Source of the DNA: WTFY01 sp965203725 | Lineage (GTDB): Bacteria > Pseudomonadota > Gammaproteobacteria > UBA4575 | Length of the DNA: 64,000 nt | Assembly (NCBI GenBank): GCA_965203725.1 | Contig: CBDBDH010000003.1 | Location: forward strand, 248,001-312,000 | Reading direction: 5' to 3' | Part shown: positions 8,765 to 16,964 of the stretch, one piece after another | How positions within the stretch are numbered: position 1 is the first letter of the stretch | Layout of the letters: each line of letters opens with the position of its first letter | Program-made: the position numbers and the translations under genes | The notes under the pieces: generated by a model | Seen by the model: only the letters and a program-made list of their open reading frames with translations | What the model was told of the DNA's origin: nothing | Databases searched by the model: none

Positions 8765-9502
8765 ATGACCATGTCCGCCGACCCAACACCCTATTCCATC
8801 ACGGCCATGGAGCTGGGGCCGATGGAAAATTTCGTCTACCTGCTCACGGATCATGCCACACAAAGCGCTGCCGTCGTCGACCCGGCATGGGACGTTCCCG
8901 CGATCCTGGAGCGTGCCGGTGAGCTTGGCGTTGCGATCACCGATATCCTGCTGACCCACAGCCACCATGACCACATCAATGGCATCGACTCGCTGCTGGA
9001 CCGGTATGATGCCGAAATCCACCTGCTGAAGTCCGAGGCCGCTTTCTGGGGCGCCGATCTCGTTCGCCCGAACCTGCACCACGGAGGCGACCGCATCCGG
9101 ATCGGCAAGAGCGAAGTCGAGATCCTGCATACGCCCGGGCATACACCGGGTTCGGCCTGCTACCGCATCGGCGACGACCTGATCACCGGTGATACGCTTT
9201 TCGTCTTCGGATGCGGGCGCTGCGACTTGCACGGCGGCGACCCGGAACAGATGCACACCACGCTGAAACGGTTTCGCGACGAGCTTCCCGAATCGATCGT
9301 GATCCACCCGGGCCACCACTATGCGGAACAGGCGACCTCCACCCTGGCCGAGGAACTGCAAGGCAATCCCTTCATGCACTTTACCGAGGTGGACCAGTTC
9401 GTCCGCTACCGGATGAAAGTCCACGACCGGACCCGGAACTCGCCCTATACGGCGGTGGCAAAAGAAGAGGTTGAGGCGCTTTCCCGCCAGGAACCGACCT
9501 AG
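8765..9502 (+). CDS. Metallo-beta-lactamase-fold hydrolase (GloB-like)
   Basis: Roughly 246 residues with the binuclear-metal motif THSHHDH (64-70), the ligand HTPGHTPGS, GDTLFVFGCGRCDL and the C-terminal IHPGHHYA. This is the arrangement of glyoxalase II-type hydroxyacylglutathione hydrolases and relatives, which hydrolyse thioesters such as S-lactoylglutathione. The shortened C-terminus and GCGRCD segment could equally fit other thiol-linked MBL enzymes, so the substrate is open. ATGs at 8765 and 8771 are both possible. It is divergent from mug and ends 25 bp before the convergent CbiX-like gene. Confidence 0.82.
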   Translation: MTMSADPTPYSITAMELGPMENFVYLLTDHATQSAAVVDPAWDVPAILERAGELGVAITDILLTHSHHDHINGIDSLLDRYDAEIHLLKSEAAFWGADLVRPNLHHGGDRIRIGKSEVEILHTPGHTPGSACYRIGDDLITGDTLFVFGCGRCDLHGGDPEQMHTTLKRFRDELPESIVIHPGHHYAEQATSTLAEELQGNPFMHFTEVDQFVRYRMKVHDRTRNSPYTAVAKEEVEALSRQEPT

Positions 9503-9527
9503 ACCCAGCCCTGCTCCGGGCCTGCGA

Positions 9528-9896
9528 TCATTCCGTCTCCCGACTCAGCCGGACCAGGAGGTCCGGGATCTCCTGGGCCGCACCGAGATAGGGGGTGGCC
9601 GTGATCCGCACCTGCGGGTGATCCTGCCTGGCTTTCTCGAGTTCCGCGGGAATGTCCTCGCTGACATGCCGCCCGGCCGCAAGGAAATAGGGCAACACGG
9701 TAATGTGTTTTGCCCCTTTTCTGACACAGCCGAGAACGCCCTCGGAAATGGAGGGCTCGGTAATCTCCAGGAATGCACAGTCGACCCAGTCGAAGCTGTG
9801 CCCCGGAGTCTGCGCAAGCCGTACAGCCAGCGTCCGGATTTCATCATTCGAGCCGGGTTTCCGGCTGCCATGGGCGACAAGCAACAACGCATTCAT
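9528..9896 (-). CDS. CbiX/SirB-like single-domain chelatase
   Basis: Protein of 122 residues beginning LLLVAHGSRKPGSN, the conserved N-terminal His motif of the CbiX/SirB family. It also has LPYFLAAGRHVSEDIP, where the second conserved His (GRH) lies. This is the half-size CbiX(S) architecture. The family inserts Fe(II) or Co(II) into sirohydrochlorin for siroheme or cobalamin. Siroheme would be relevant to sulfite and nitrite reductases, and sat lies only 0.7 kb away, but no other tetrapyrrole gene is adjacent. Confidence 0.8.
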   Translation of the reverse strand: MNALLLVAHGSRKPGSNDEIRTLAVRLAQTPGHSFDWVDCAFLEITEPSISEGVLGCVRKGAKHITVLPYFLAAGRHVSEDIPAELEKARQDHPQVRITATPYLGAAQEIPDLLVRLSRETE

Positions 9897-9992
9897 GCGC
9901 AGATACTAGCATGAACGCGGGTGCACGAAGGTACCCTGACCCTGTCCGGATTCAGCCCGGCTGGGAGAGGCCAGGCACGGTGGTTGCCTCGG

Positions 9993-10021
9993 TTTACTAA
10001 TGTGGCAATCCTCTGTATAAC
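9993..10021 (+). promoter_or_regulatory. Sigma-70-like promoter for the GlcG-like gene
   Basis: TTTACT (9993-9998) and TATAAC (10016-10021) are separated by exactly 17 bp, and the ATG follows 20 bp after the -10 box. The match is 4/6 and 5/6 to consensus. Confidence 0.6.
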
Positions 10022-10041
10022 GCACCCAGACAGAGGCCTTC

Positions 10042-10485
10042 ATGACCGAGATCACGCTAGAACTTGCCCACACAATCATCGAGGCTGCCCTGCTGGAAGG
10101 CCGCAAGCGTAAGCTGGCGCCGCTGGCGGTGGCCGTGCTAGATGCCGGAGGCCACCTCAAGGCCCTGTCGCGCGCCGATGGTGCGAGCTTCATGCGCCCG
10201 ATGATGGCGGTTGCGAAGGCATGGGGCGCGATCGGTGTCGGCGTCTCGTCACGCACCCTGGGCCAAATGGGCGAGCAGCGGCCCGTGTTCATGAATGCCC
10301 TCGCCCAGGTGGCCGACCAGCGGCTGCTGCCGGTGCCGGGAGGCGTGCTCGTTCGCGATGCCGATGACGCGATCATCGGTGCCGTCGGCATCTCCGGCGA
10401 CGTCTCCGACGAGGACGAGCATTGTGCCGTGGCGGGCATTCGCGAAGCCGGATTCCAGGCGGATGCAGGAAAGCCCAAAGAATGA
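10042..10485 (+). CDS. GlcG/HbpS family protein (DUF336)
   Basis: The 147-residue protein contains ALLEGRKRKLAPLAVAVLDAGGHLKAL and PVPGGVLVRDADDAIIGAVGISGD, the conserved halves of the HbpS/GlcG (haem-degrading/corrinoid adenosyl-like) fold. GlcG proteins are found with glycolate oxidase operons, and HbpS binds haem in Streptomyces; the molecular role is unclear in both cases. A complete glcDEF operon lies in this window at 43.5-47.2 kb, but 33 kb away, so any link is by family association only. It has its own promoter and precedes sat by about 125 bp. Confidence 0.8.
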   Translation: MTEITLELAHTIIEAALLEGRKRKLAPLAVAVLDAGGHLKALSRADGASFMRPMMAVAKAWGAIGVGVSSRTLGQMGEQRPVFMNALAQVADQRLLPVPGGVLVRDADDAIIGAVGISGDVSDEDEHCAVAGIREAGFQADAGKPKE

Positions 10486-10610
10486 GTGCCTGACCCAGGC
10501 CGGCAAATTGCAGGGCCCGGGGCTTTTGCACTGAATCGAGCGATCACGCTGCACAGGACCGGGTATACCTACAAGATTTTTATTTCACCGAGTATGTTTT
10601 GGGAGAGACT

Positions 10611-11795
10611 ATGATTGAGCCTCATGGATCCGACACCTTAAAGCCCTTGTATGTCAGTGATGAATCACAGCGCGAGCACCTGAAACAGGAGGCGGAGCAT
10701 CTGCCCTCTGTGACATTGAGCTCGGCAGCCTCCTGCAATGTCGTGATGCTCGGAGCCGGCTACTTCACGCCGCTCGCAGGGTTCATGAATGTCCAGGATT
10801 CGATCTCGGTGGCCAATACCATGCATACCTGCGACGGGTTGTTCTGGCCGGTGCCGATCATGAACCTCGTGCACGATGCATCTTCCGTGAGCCCGGGTAT
10901 GCGCATTGCACTGAAAGACCCTAATGTGGACGGCTCGCCGGTGATCGCAATCCAGGAGGTGGAGGCCGTTGAAGAGCTCAGTGACGCGCAGCTGGCCACC
11001 ATCGTGGAAAAGACCTACCGCACCACCGACGGGAACCATCCCGGCGTTGCCACCCTCATGGCACAGGGAAAATCGGTGATTTCGGGTCCCGTACAGGTGC
11101 TCAGCTACAGCTACTTCCGCGACGAGTTCCCGGACACGTTCCGCACTGCGGTTGAAATCCGTGACGAGATCACCGAGCGGGGCTGGCAGTCCGTGGTGGG
11201 TTTCCAGACACGCAATCCCATGCACCGCGCCCATGAAGAGCTCTGCAAGATGGCCCAGGCGGCCACCGGTGCGGATGGCATACTGGTGCACATGCTGCTC
11301 GGGAAACTGAAACCGGGAGACATTCCCGCCCCGGTGCGCGATGCCGCCATTCGCAAGATGGTGGAACTCTACTTCCCGCCCAACAGCGTCATGATTACAG
11401 GCTACGGGTTCGACATGCTGTACGCCGGCCCGCGCGAGGCGGTGTTGCATGCGGTCTTCCGCCAGAACTGCGGCTGCACGCATTTCATCATCGGCCGCGA
11501 TCATGCCGGCGTGGGCGACTACTACGGGGCGTTCGATGCGCAGGAGATCTTCGATGCAGAAGTCCCCCCGGGCACGCTGGGGATCGAGATCTTTCGTGCA
11601 GACCACACAGCCTATTCCAAGAAGCTGAACCAGGTCGTCATGATGCGCGATGCGCCGGACCATGAAAAAGAGGACTTTGTGCTGCTTTCCGGGACGAAAG
11701 TCCGCGCCATGCTGGCGGCCGGCGAAGCCTTGCCGAGGGAATTCGCAAGACCGGAAGTCGCCGAGATCCTGATGGATTACTACCAGAACGCCTAG
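10611..11795 (+). CDS. sat: Sulfate adenylyltransferase (ATP sulfurylase, Sat type)
   Basis: Single-subunit ATP sulfurylase of 394 residues with an N-terminal PUA-like domain, QTRNPMHRAHE (the QxRN and HxxH nucleotide-binding motifs) and GRDHAGVGDYYG. No APS kinase domain is fused. The enzyme interconverts ATP and sulfate with APS and pyrophosphate. Sat of this type, unlike CysDN, is typical of sulfate reducers and of sulfur oxidisers, where it yields ATP from APS. In this gammaproteobacterial context the oxidative direction is attractive but not shown; no apr genes are present. The ATG at 10611 has GGGAG at 10601-10605. Confidence 0.93.
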   Translation: MIEPHGSDTLKPLYVSDESQREHLKQEAEHLPSVTLSSAASCNVVMLGAGYFTPLAGFMNVQDSISVANTMHTCDGLFWPVPIMNLVHDASSVSPGMRIALKDPNVDGSPVIAIQEVEAVEELSDAQLATIVEKTYRTTDGNHPGVATLMAQGKSVISGPVQVLSYSYFRDEFPDTFRTAVEIRDEITERGWQSVVGFQTRNPMHRAHEELCKMAQAATGADGILVHMLLGKLKPGDIPAPVRDAAIRKMVELYFPPNSVMITGYGFDMLYAGPREAVLHAVFRQNCGCTHFIIGRDHAGVGDYYGAFDAQEIFDAEVPPGTLGIEIFRADHTAYSKKLNQVVMMRDAPDHEKEDFVLLSGTKVRAMLAAGEALPREFARPEVAEILMDYYQNA

Positions 11796-11803
11796 GTTGC
11801 ACC

Positions 11804-11823
11804 CCACGGCCTGCAGGCCGGGG
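11804..11823. terminator. Hairpin between sat and the M23 peptidase gene
   Basis: An inverted repeat around GGCCTGCAGGCC, extended by flanking C/G runs, lies in the 45 bp convergent gap after sat. There is no clear T tract, so it may act as a bidirectional terminator or merely as structure. Confidence 0.4.
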
Positions 11824-11840
11824 CGGCACTCTGCAAACGC

Positions 11841-12674
11841 CTAGTTTCCGGGCGGCATCCCGTCCATGAGCAAACCGGGGTCCAGGCGCTGCTGGTGCCA
11901 GTTCATCCGCCAGTCCAGATGAGGGCCCGTGACCCGGCCCGTGGCGCCCACCAGGGCAATCGCCTGCCCCTGTTCCACGTATTCACCGACCTTGACCAGG
12001 ATCTCATGCAGATGCAGGAAGGACGATGACAGGTTCTGGCCATGGTCCACGACCAGCGTGCCTCCTGAAAAGTACATGTCCTCAGCGTAGGTCACCCGCC
12101 CGGGGGCGGGTGCGAGGACCCGCGTGCCCGTGGGGGCGGCGATGTCAATGCCGTAATGGGGCTGGCGCGGCTGGCCGTTGAGAATTCGCTGGCTGCCGTA
12201 AATTCCCGAAATCCGCCCCCGCACGGGCCAGATGAATCCTGATTTGAAGTCCATGCGGTCCTCATCGAGGCTTCGCGCCGCTGCAATCTCGGCGCTTTCC
12301 CTGCGGATCCGCCGCAGGGTCTGCGGGCCCGGGTTCACCTGGGCATTGGGCAGGCCGTCGATGCGCTGGGTGTCATACTCGCGCCCGGCGATCTCGAACG
12401 CGTACGAGCGCACGGACTCGTCTTGCGCCCGTACGATAACGGTAGCCCGGGGCGGGTAGTCCCGGCCAAAGCCGAGGATGAATTCGCCGGTGGGAGAAAC
12501 ACGCACCGCATGCCCGTTGGCCCATACCTTAGAGTCCGGGCTCACCTGCCCGAACGCCAGCCCGCCCTGGATCAGGTTGCCGGTCAGCGCAAGATCGCCC
12601 GCCCCTGCACTTGCAAGCAGGGACAGCGCAAGCCCGCCCCCCGCGAGTGCGGCCTTGATCCAGGTAGGTATCAT
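11841..12674 (-). CDS. M23-family (LytM-domain) murein peptidase, exported
   Basis: Protein of 277 residues with a hydrophobic N-terminal signal (ALAGGGLALSLLASAGAG). A beta-rich middle region is followed by a C-terminal M23 domain. The zinc-site motifs are present: HYGIDIA (HxxxD), SSFLHLHEI and GPHLDWRM (HxD/HLDW). The catalytic set looks complete, so it is a probable active endopeptidase cutting peptidoglycan crosslinks or stems, rather than an EnvC/NlpD-type degenerate activator. The arrangement resembles YebA-unrelated periplasmic peptidases of gammaproteobacteria. It is followed on the same strand by no close partner. Confidence 0.88.
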   Translation of the reverse strand: MIPTWIKAALAGGGLALSLLASAGAGDLALTGNLIQGGLAFGQVSPDSKVWANGHAVRVSPTGEFILGFGRDYPPRATVIVRAQDESVRSYAFEIAGREYDTQRIDGLPNAQVNPGPQTLRRIRRESAEIAAARSLDEDRMDFKSGFIWPVRGRISGIYGSQRILNGQPRQPHYGIDIAAPTGTRVLAPAPGRVTYAEDMYFSGGTLVVDHGQNLSSSFLHLHEILVKVGEYVEQGQAIALVGATGRVTGPHLDWRMNWHQQRLDPGLLMDGMPPGN

Positions 12675-12719
12675 CCGGTGGTCGAGCGCCCGTTGTCAGC
12701 GAATCGCCGACAGAGATGG

Positions 12720-12743
12720 CTGCCCGGTCCGTTGACCGGGCAG
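12720..12743. terminator. Strong GC hairpin downstream of first DUF1326 gene
   Basis: Perfect 10-bp arms CTGCCCGGTC and GACCGGGCAG with a 4-nt loop lie 40 bp past the end of the DUF1326 gene (minus strand). No T tract follows on the minus strand, so efficiency is uncertain. Confidence 0.5.
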
Positions 12744-12783
12744 GAGGCTGGCCGTGGCCAGGAGGATCAGATCGAGAGTGCGC

Positions 12784-13485
12784 TCAGGCAGGCCCGTACT
12801 GGAATGCCGAGGACAGTCCGGCCTTGCCGGACTCGTACCAGTCGATGCCGTTGTCGTGGTAGCGCGCCCGCTTGGACATGTGCAACGTGATCGGGTTGTG
12901 CGGCGCAACTGCCAGCGGAGTATGGGCCAGGACGATGTCCTTGCCGTCCTCTCCCTTGATGGGGGAAATATCGTTTTCACCCACGCCTTCCACTACCAGA
13001 TGCTTCCTCTCGGGCGTGTCCATGATGCTGATATGGGCCTTCTTGACGCTGATGAGATCGCTGATCAGGCTGGCAATCACGCCCAGGTGGCCACCGCCTT
13101 CACCGCTCCACAATGCCTTCAGGGCCTTGAACTGCGCATTGCTCGCATGATCGTCAATATACAGGGCTGCGCGCCAGTTGCCCTTGAGAAGGTTGCCCGG
13201 GGCATGCAGCCACACGGACACTTTCATGCCGCCCAGGTCGACATCACCATAATGACCCTTGTCGATACGCCAGCCAAGGAGCGCCGTGCATGAACCCACG
13301 GTCGGGTCATTCAGCAAAAGACACGGGCAGACGTTGTCGCAGGTGCAGGACTCAAAATAGTTGCCCGTGACTTTCCAGTCCACGGCATGGTCACTCGAAG
13401 CCTGCGAGACCCCGAGTCCCGCTGAACCCAGGGCCATCGTGCACCCGGTCGCTTTTAGAAATTTTCTTCGGTTAAAAATTGACAT
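12784..13485 (-). CDS. DUF1326 protein with twin-arginine signal
   Basis: The 233-residue protein starts MSIFNRRKFLKATG, a twin-arginine (Tat) signal followed by a hydrophobic stretch ending near SQAS (residue ~30), so it is predicted to be exported folded. The mature part is one DUF1326 domain with the cysteine cluster F-E-S-C-T-C-D-N-V-C-P-C, then GSCTAL, SGEGGGHL and a C-terminal HMSKRARYHDNGIDWYESG. It is closely similar along its length to the neighbouring 202-residue DUF1326 protein, which lacks the signal. Function is unknown. Tat export plus four clustered cysteines suggests a bound metal or cofactor, which is inference. SD AGGAGA precedes the ATG. Confidence 0.85.
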   Translation of the reverse strand: MSIFNRRKFLKATGCTMALGSAGLGVSQASSDHAVDWKVTGNYFESCTCDNVCPCLLLNDPTVGSCTALLGWRIDKGHYGDVDLGGMKVSVWLHAPGNLLKGNWRAALYIDDHASNAQFKALKALWSGEGGGHLGVIASLISDLISVKKAHISIMDTPERKHLVVEGVGENDISPIKGEDGKDIVLAHTPLAVAPHNPITLHMSKRARYHDNGIDWYESGKAGLSSAFQYGPA

Positions 13486-13835
13486 GTTAGTTCTCCTGCC
13501 ATCTCATCTGAAATCGCACCGGTCTGCATGAATCAAACCAGCCATCTCGCAAAGTTATCTACCGCGTACTATAGCCCAAAATGGCTATTCTTTAAACAGG
13601 CAGGCCGATTGCCGAGGGGGTAGGACATTTCATCCCGGGCGGGGTCAGCGGGCGCCCATTCAGATCAGCGGGTTAGACGGTCTTCCTGTATATCTTTGGA
13701 TGGACGAATCCGCAGCCTTGCCAGGCGGGCCACAGGAGGATTGCGACGGGGTCCGAGGTTGGGAGCGCGCGTGAACCCGAGCCGGGAAAGGCCCGGGTTC
13801 AATGCAGGTGAGATCCGCGGCAGTGCGCGCCCGGC
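13486..13835. other. 350-bp intergenic region between DUF1326 genes
   Basis: No credible ORF is seen. Apart from the dyad at 13571-13588, an imperfect inverted repeat (AACCCG...CGGGTT with GCC/GGC inner arms) lies near 13772-13800, just past the end of the upstream minus-strand DUF1326 gene. It could terminate that transcript. Confidence 0.5.
13571..13588 (-). promoter_or_regulatory. Dyad ATAGCC-N6-GGCTAT upstream of first DUF1326 gene
   Basis: A perfect 6-bp inverted repeat lies 86 bp before the start codon. A related sequence (ATAGCC-N6-GG) occurs at 14515-14532, 71 bp before the second DUF1326 gene. The shared element could be an operator or part of a promoter; read on the minus strand it contains TATAGT/TATACT. 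Confidence 0.4.
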
Positions 13836-14444
13836 TTAGCCCGGCCCGTACTGAAACGGTGATGCCAGGGCAGCCTTGCCGGATTCGTACCAGTCGATGC
13901 CGTTGTCGCGGTACTGCGCAGTCGTGGATGTGTGCAGGGTGATCGGATTTCCGGGGGCCACTGCAAGCGGGGTGCTGGAGACGATGACAGGCTTGCCCTC
14001 TTCTCCCTCGATCGGGACGATTTCGTTTTCCCCGACCCCTTCAATCACCAGGTGCTTCCTTTCCGGCGTGCTCTCAAAGCTGATGTTCGCTTTCTTGGCA
14101 CTCAGGACGTTGCTGACCAGGCTCGCGATCACCGCCAGGTGACCACCGCCGTCGCCGCTCCACAGGGCGCAGATGGCTTCAAATTGCGCATCATCCGCAG
14201 CCTCGTCGACATACAGCGCCAGGCGCCAGTTGCCCGCCGTCAGGTTGCCCGGTGCGTGCAGCCAGACCGCGACCTTGATTCCGTCCAGACTGACATCGCC
14301 AAAGTGTCCCTTTTCGATGCTCCAGCCGACCAGGGCCGTACACGATCCCACGGTCGGGTCTTTCAGCAAAAGACACGGGCATAAATTGTCACAGGTGCAA
14401 GACTCGAAATAGTTGCCCTCTACACTCCAGTCTGTCGTCGACAT
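13836..14444 (-). CDS. DUF1326 protein, no signal peptide
   Basis: A 202-residue paralogue of the previous protein. It keeps the cysteine cluster (F-E-S-C-T-C-D-N-L-C-P-C), GSCTALVGW, LWSGDGGGHL, STPERKHLVIEGVGENE and the tail YRDNGIDWYESG, but starts directly with the domain, so it is predicted cytoplasmic. GGGAGG lies 7 nt before the ATG. The pair looks like a gene duplication in which one copy gained or lost a Tat signal. The divergent neighbour encodes a DUF2182 membrane protein, a combination found in other genomes. No biochemical role is established to my knowledge. Confidence 0.85.
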   Translation of the reverse strand: MSTTDWSVEGNYFESCTCDNLCPCLLLKDPTVGSCTALVGWSIEKGHFGDVSLDGIKVAVWLHAPGNLTAGNWRLALYVDEAADDAQFEAICALWSGDGGGHLAVIASLVSNVLSAKKANISFESTPERKHLVIEGVGENEIVPIEGEEGKPVIVSSTPLAVAPGNPITLHTSTTAQYRDNGIDWYESGKAALASPFQYGPG

Positions 14445-14764
14445 AGCAAACCTCCCGGCCTATTTGGAATAAACTCATCACCTGCCAAAAACGCTGGCAG
14501 GACTGCGCTTGAGTATAGCCTAAAAAGGTCAAGCTTGAAATACTGCGCACCGGTTCGATGCCAAGGGTAGCTTCGATACGATGGAGCACGACAACGGGAG
14601 ATCCGCGTGTCCATGGAGTTCGAGCCTGGAGCCTGGCCGGGCTTTTCTGTACGCGGGCGATCGAGTATGATTGTTGCCGATGATTCAGACTGCTTGCTGG
14701 GCTTTCACGGCGCGGTTCGCGTACCCGTGATCCGATCGTTCAACATACTCAGGAAGGCACTCCC
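14445..14764. other. 320-bp divergent regulatory region (DUF1326 / DUF2182)
   Basis: No ORF is supported. It contains the DUF1326-linked element at 14515-14532 and a small hairpin with arms CTGCCA (14482-14487) and TGGCAG (14495-14500) in the DUF1326 leader. AGGAAGG is the ribosome binding site of the DUF2182 gene. Promoters for both directions should lie here. Confidence 0.45.
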
Positions 14765-15565
14765 ATGAATGCTCCCACTCCTCCCGTTGCGGGACTTTCT
14801 CCGCAAGACAAGAAGATCGTCATCTCCGGCCTGATCCTGGTATCGGGCGCGTGCTGGCTGTACATACTCTATATGGCCTGGGCCATGGAGAACATGCACC
14901 TGGTGGACATGTGGATGCCGCCGATGGCCGGCATGCAGCCCTGGACGGCCTGGGACTTCCTCATGCTGTTTCTCATGTGGTTCATCATGATGATCGCCAT
15001 GATGACCCCGAGTGTCTCGCCGATGGTCATGATGTTCACCACCGTGAACCGGCAAAAGAAACTCAAGCAACAGCCGTACGCCCCCACTTTCATTTTCCTG
15101 ACGGGATACCTGGTGGCCTGGGCGCTGTACAGCGCCTTCGCGAGCGCCATCCAGTGGCCCCTGCATGAAATCAACCTGCTCGACCCGATGATGTACAGCA
15201 ACAGCTACCTGCTCAGTGGCGCGATCCTCGTGCTGGCTGGCATCTACCAGATGACCCCGATGAAGGATGCCTGCCTGAACCAGTGCAGGACGCCGCTCGG
15301 CTTCCTGATGGCCGCCTGGAAGGATGGCAAGAGCGGCGCCTTCCAGATGGGCCTGTACCACGGAATGTTCTGCGTGGGGTGCTGCTGGGCGCTGATGGCG
15401 GTGCTGCTGGCCGTGGGCGTGATGAACATGCTCTGGGTCCTGCTGATCGCAGTCTTCGTCCTGATCGAGAAAATTCTTCCGTTCTCTCCCACCGCGACCC
15501 GCTTGATGACGGGCGCGGGACTGATCGCCTGGGGTGGCTACTGGCTGAGCCTGCATCCCTGGTAG
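14765..15565 (+). CDS. DUF2182 predicted metal-binding integral membrane protein
   Basis: The 266-residue, very hydrophobic protein has about six or seven membrane segments. It is rich in Met and His near the membrane faces: MENMHLVDMWMPPMAGMQPW, then MWFIMMIAMMTPSVSPMVMMF. It has a Cys pair (GMFCVGCCWALM) and MKDACLNQC. These are the hallmarks of DUF2182, which databases call predicted metal-binding. Met/Cys enrichment would suit Cu(I) or another soft metal, but this is inference. It is transcribed away from the DUF1326 genes from a shared 320-bp region; AGGAAGG precedes the ATG. Confidence 0.85.
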   Translation: MNAPTPPVAGLSPQDKKIVISGLILVSGACWLYILYMAWAMENMHLVDMWMPPMAGMQPWTAWDFLMLFLMWFIMMIAMMTPSVSPMVMMFTTVNRQKKLKQQPYAPTFIFLTGYLVAWALYSAFASAIQWPLHEINLLDPMMYSNSYLLSGAILVLAGIYQMTPMKDACLNQCRTPLGFLMAAWKDGKSGAFQMGLYHGMFCVGCCWALMAVLLAVGVMNMLWVLLIAVFVLIEKILPFSPTATRLMTGAGLIAWGGYWLSLHPW

Positions 15566-15784
15566 TGAATTTCCGGGGTCTGTGAAACCCGGTCCTGGTC
15601 CGGGCTGCGTAACAAGGGCACGGATGCCGTCGACCGAACAGGCAGACCACAGCGGCCTGTTCGAGACGCAATCACCGAGTCTCTCAAGTTTGCGGGAAAG
15701 GCCGCAGCGGACCGCTGAACCCCAGCGCCTGCGATTGCATTCTCGCGACTGCGCGCGCACCTGCCCGCACCGTGCAGCACGGGA

Positions 15785-16090
15785 TCAGTAATTCGTGCAC
15801 GGCTCGATGCCTTGCTCATACAGCCTTGCGCTGCGGGGATGGGCCAGGCACTCCATTTTTGCGCGATGCCGGGCTTGCTCATCGGCGGCTTCGCGCCGCT
15901 TTATCCGGCAATATGGATCGCAGTAATCCGGACTGTCGGGATCCTGTTCACTGGCCGAATATGTAACCGGCTCCGGGACTATGACCGGCCCGGCCTTCTC
16001 CGCTTCGACGGATTCGGGACCCGGCATGCAGCCGGTCAGCAAGAATGCCGCCAGCAGCCATGCGAAAATCTGCTGTTTGCTGTTTGCCAC
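15785..16090 (-). CDS. Small Cys-containing lipoprotein (hypothetical)
   Basis: About 101 residues with a short hydrophobic signal ending in the lipobox LLTG-C (Cys near residue 21), so it is a predicted lipoprotein. The mature part is Pro/Glu-rich, then charged, with cysteines in DPYCRI, KMECLAH and the C-terminal EPCTNY. I recognise no family. I prefer the GTG at 16090 because GGGGG lies 5 nt upstream; a GTG at 16105 has no ribosome binding site. It lies between the DUF2182 gene and dps and converges on the former. Confidence 0.55.
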   Translation of the reverse strand: MANSKQQIFAWLLAAFLLTGCMPGPESVEAEKAGPVIVPEPVTYSASEQDPDSPDYCDPYCRIKRREAADEQARHRAKMECLAHPRSARLYEQGIEPCTNY

Positions 16091-16350
16091 AATGCCCCCA
16101 GTCACGGTTTCATGGAATCAGCGCACGATCCGGTTCCGGTTCTCGCGGAAGGCCGCTTCGGCCTCGTTCCGGGATTTCAGCGCCTCGGTGCATTTTAAGT
16201 ACGTCGGGTCCGGAATGAAATACCGGGATCTCCACCCGATGTTGATGGATAAAATCGATGGCAGCCATCGCTATTACTCGATGTTCCACCTGCGCGCTTA
16301 ATCTACAATGGGGCCATTGAAGTGAAACGGATATGACCCAGGAGCAGATT

Positions 16351-16836
16351 ATGGAACAGGCAACCTCATTGCCGATCGACATCGGCATCCCCGAGTCCCA
16401 GCGCGAGGAAATCGCCACCGGCCTGAGCCGGCTGCTGGCGGACACCTATACGCTGTACCTGAAAACCCACAACTACCACTGGAACGTGACCGGGCCCATG
16501 TTCACGACCCTGCACACCATGTTCGAGGAACAGTACCAGGAGCTTGCCCTGGCGGTCGACGAAATCGCCGAGCGCATCCGGGCCCTGGGGATTTTCACAC
16601 CCGGCTCCTACAGCCGCTTCAGGGAACTCACCCAGATCGACGAGGAGACCCGCGTGCCGAGTGCACAGGAGATGATCCGGCAACTGGTGCTGGGGCAGGA
16701 AGCCGTGGTGCGCACAGCCCGGGAAGTTTTGCCCGTCATCGAAGCGGCCAACGACGGGCCCACCGCCGATTTGCTTACAAATCGCATGCAAATCCATGAG
16801 AAAACCGCCTGGATGTTGAGAAGTTTGTTGCAATGA
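16351..16836 (+). CDS. dps: Dps-family ferritin-like DNA-protection protein
   Basis: A 161-residue four-helix protein with the Dps ferroxidase motif K-T-H-N-Y-H-W-N-V-T-G-P-M-F in the first helix and HTMFEEQYQELALAVDEIAERIRALG in the second. Together these supply the inter-subunit di-iron site. Dps dodecamers oxidise Fe(II) with peroxide and store iron, protecting DNA under oxidative stress. The ATG at 16351 is preferred over 16333 because AGGAG (16340-16344) is six bases upstream. No Lys-rich DNA-binding N-terminal tail is visible, so DNA binding is uncertain. Confidence 0.9.
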   Translation: MEQATSLPIDIGIPESQREEIATGLSRLLADTYTLYLKTHNYHWNVTGPMFTTLHTMFEEQYQELALAVDEIAERIRALGIFTPGSYSRFRELTQIDEETRVPSAQEMIRQLVLGQEAVVRTAREVLPVIEAANDGPTADLLTNRMQIHEKTAWMLRSLLQ

Positions 16837-16964
16837 GCAAGGCATTCAGTTGATGATGGCATGCATGCCCATGCCGTAAGGCGCTATAGTGGGCACTGGT
16901 TCCATGTGGCAGGGAATACATTTGCTTGCAGAGCAACCCCTACACGCTACGAGAAGGAGGAGAC

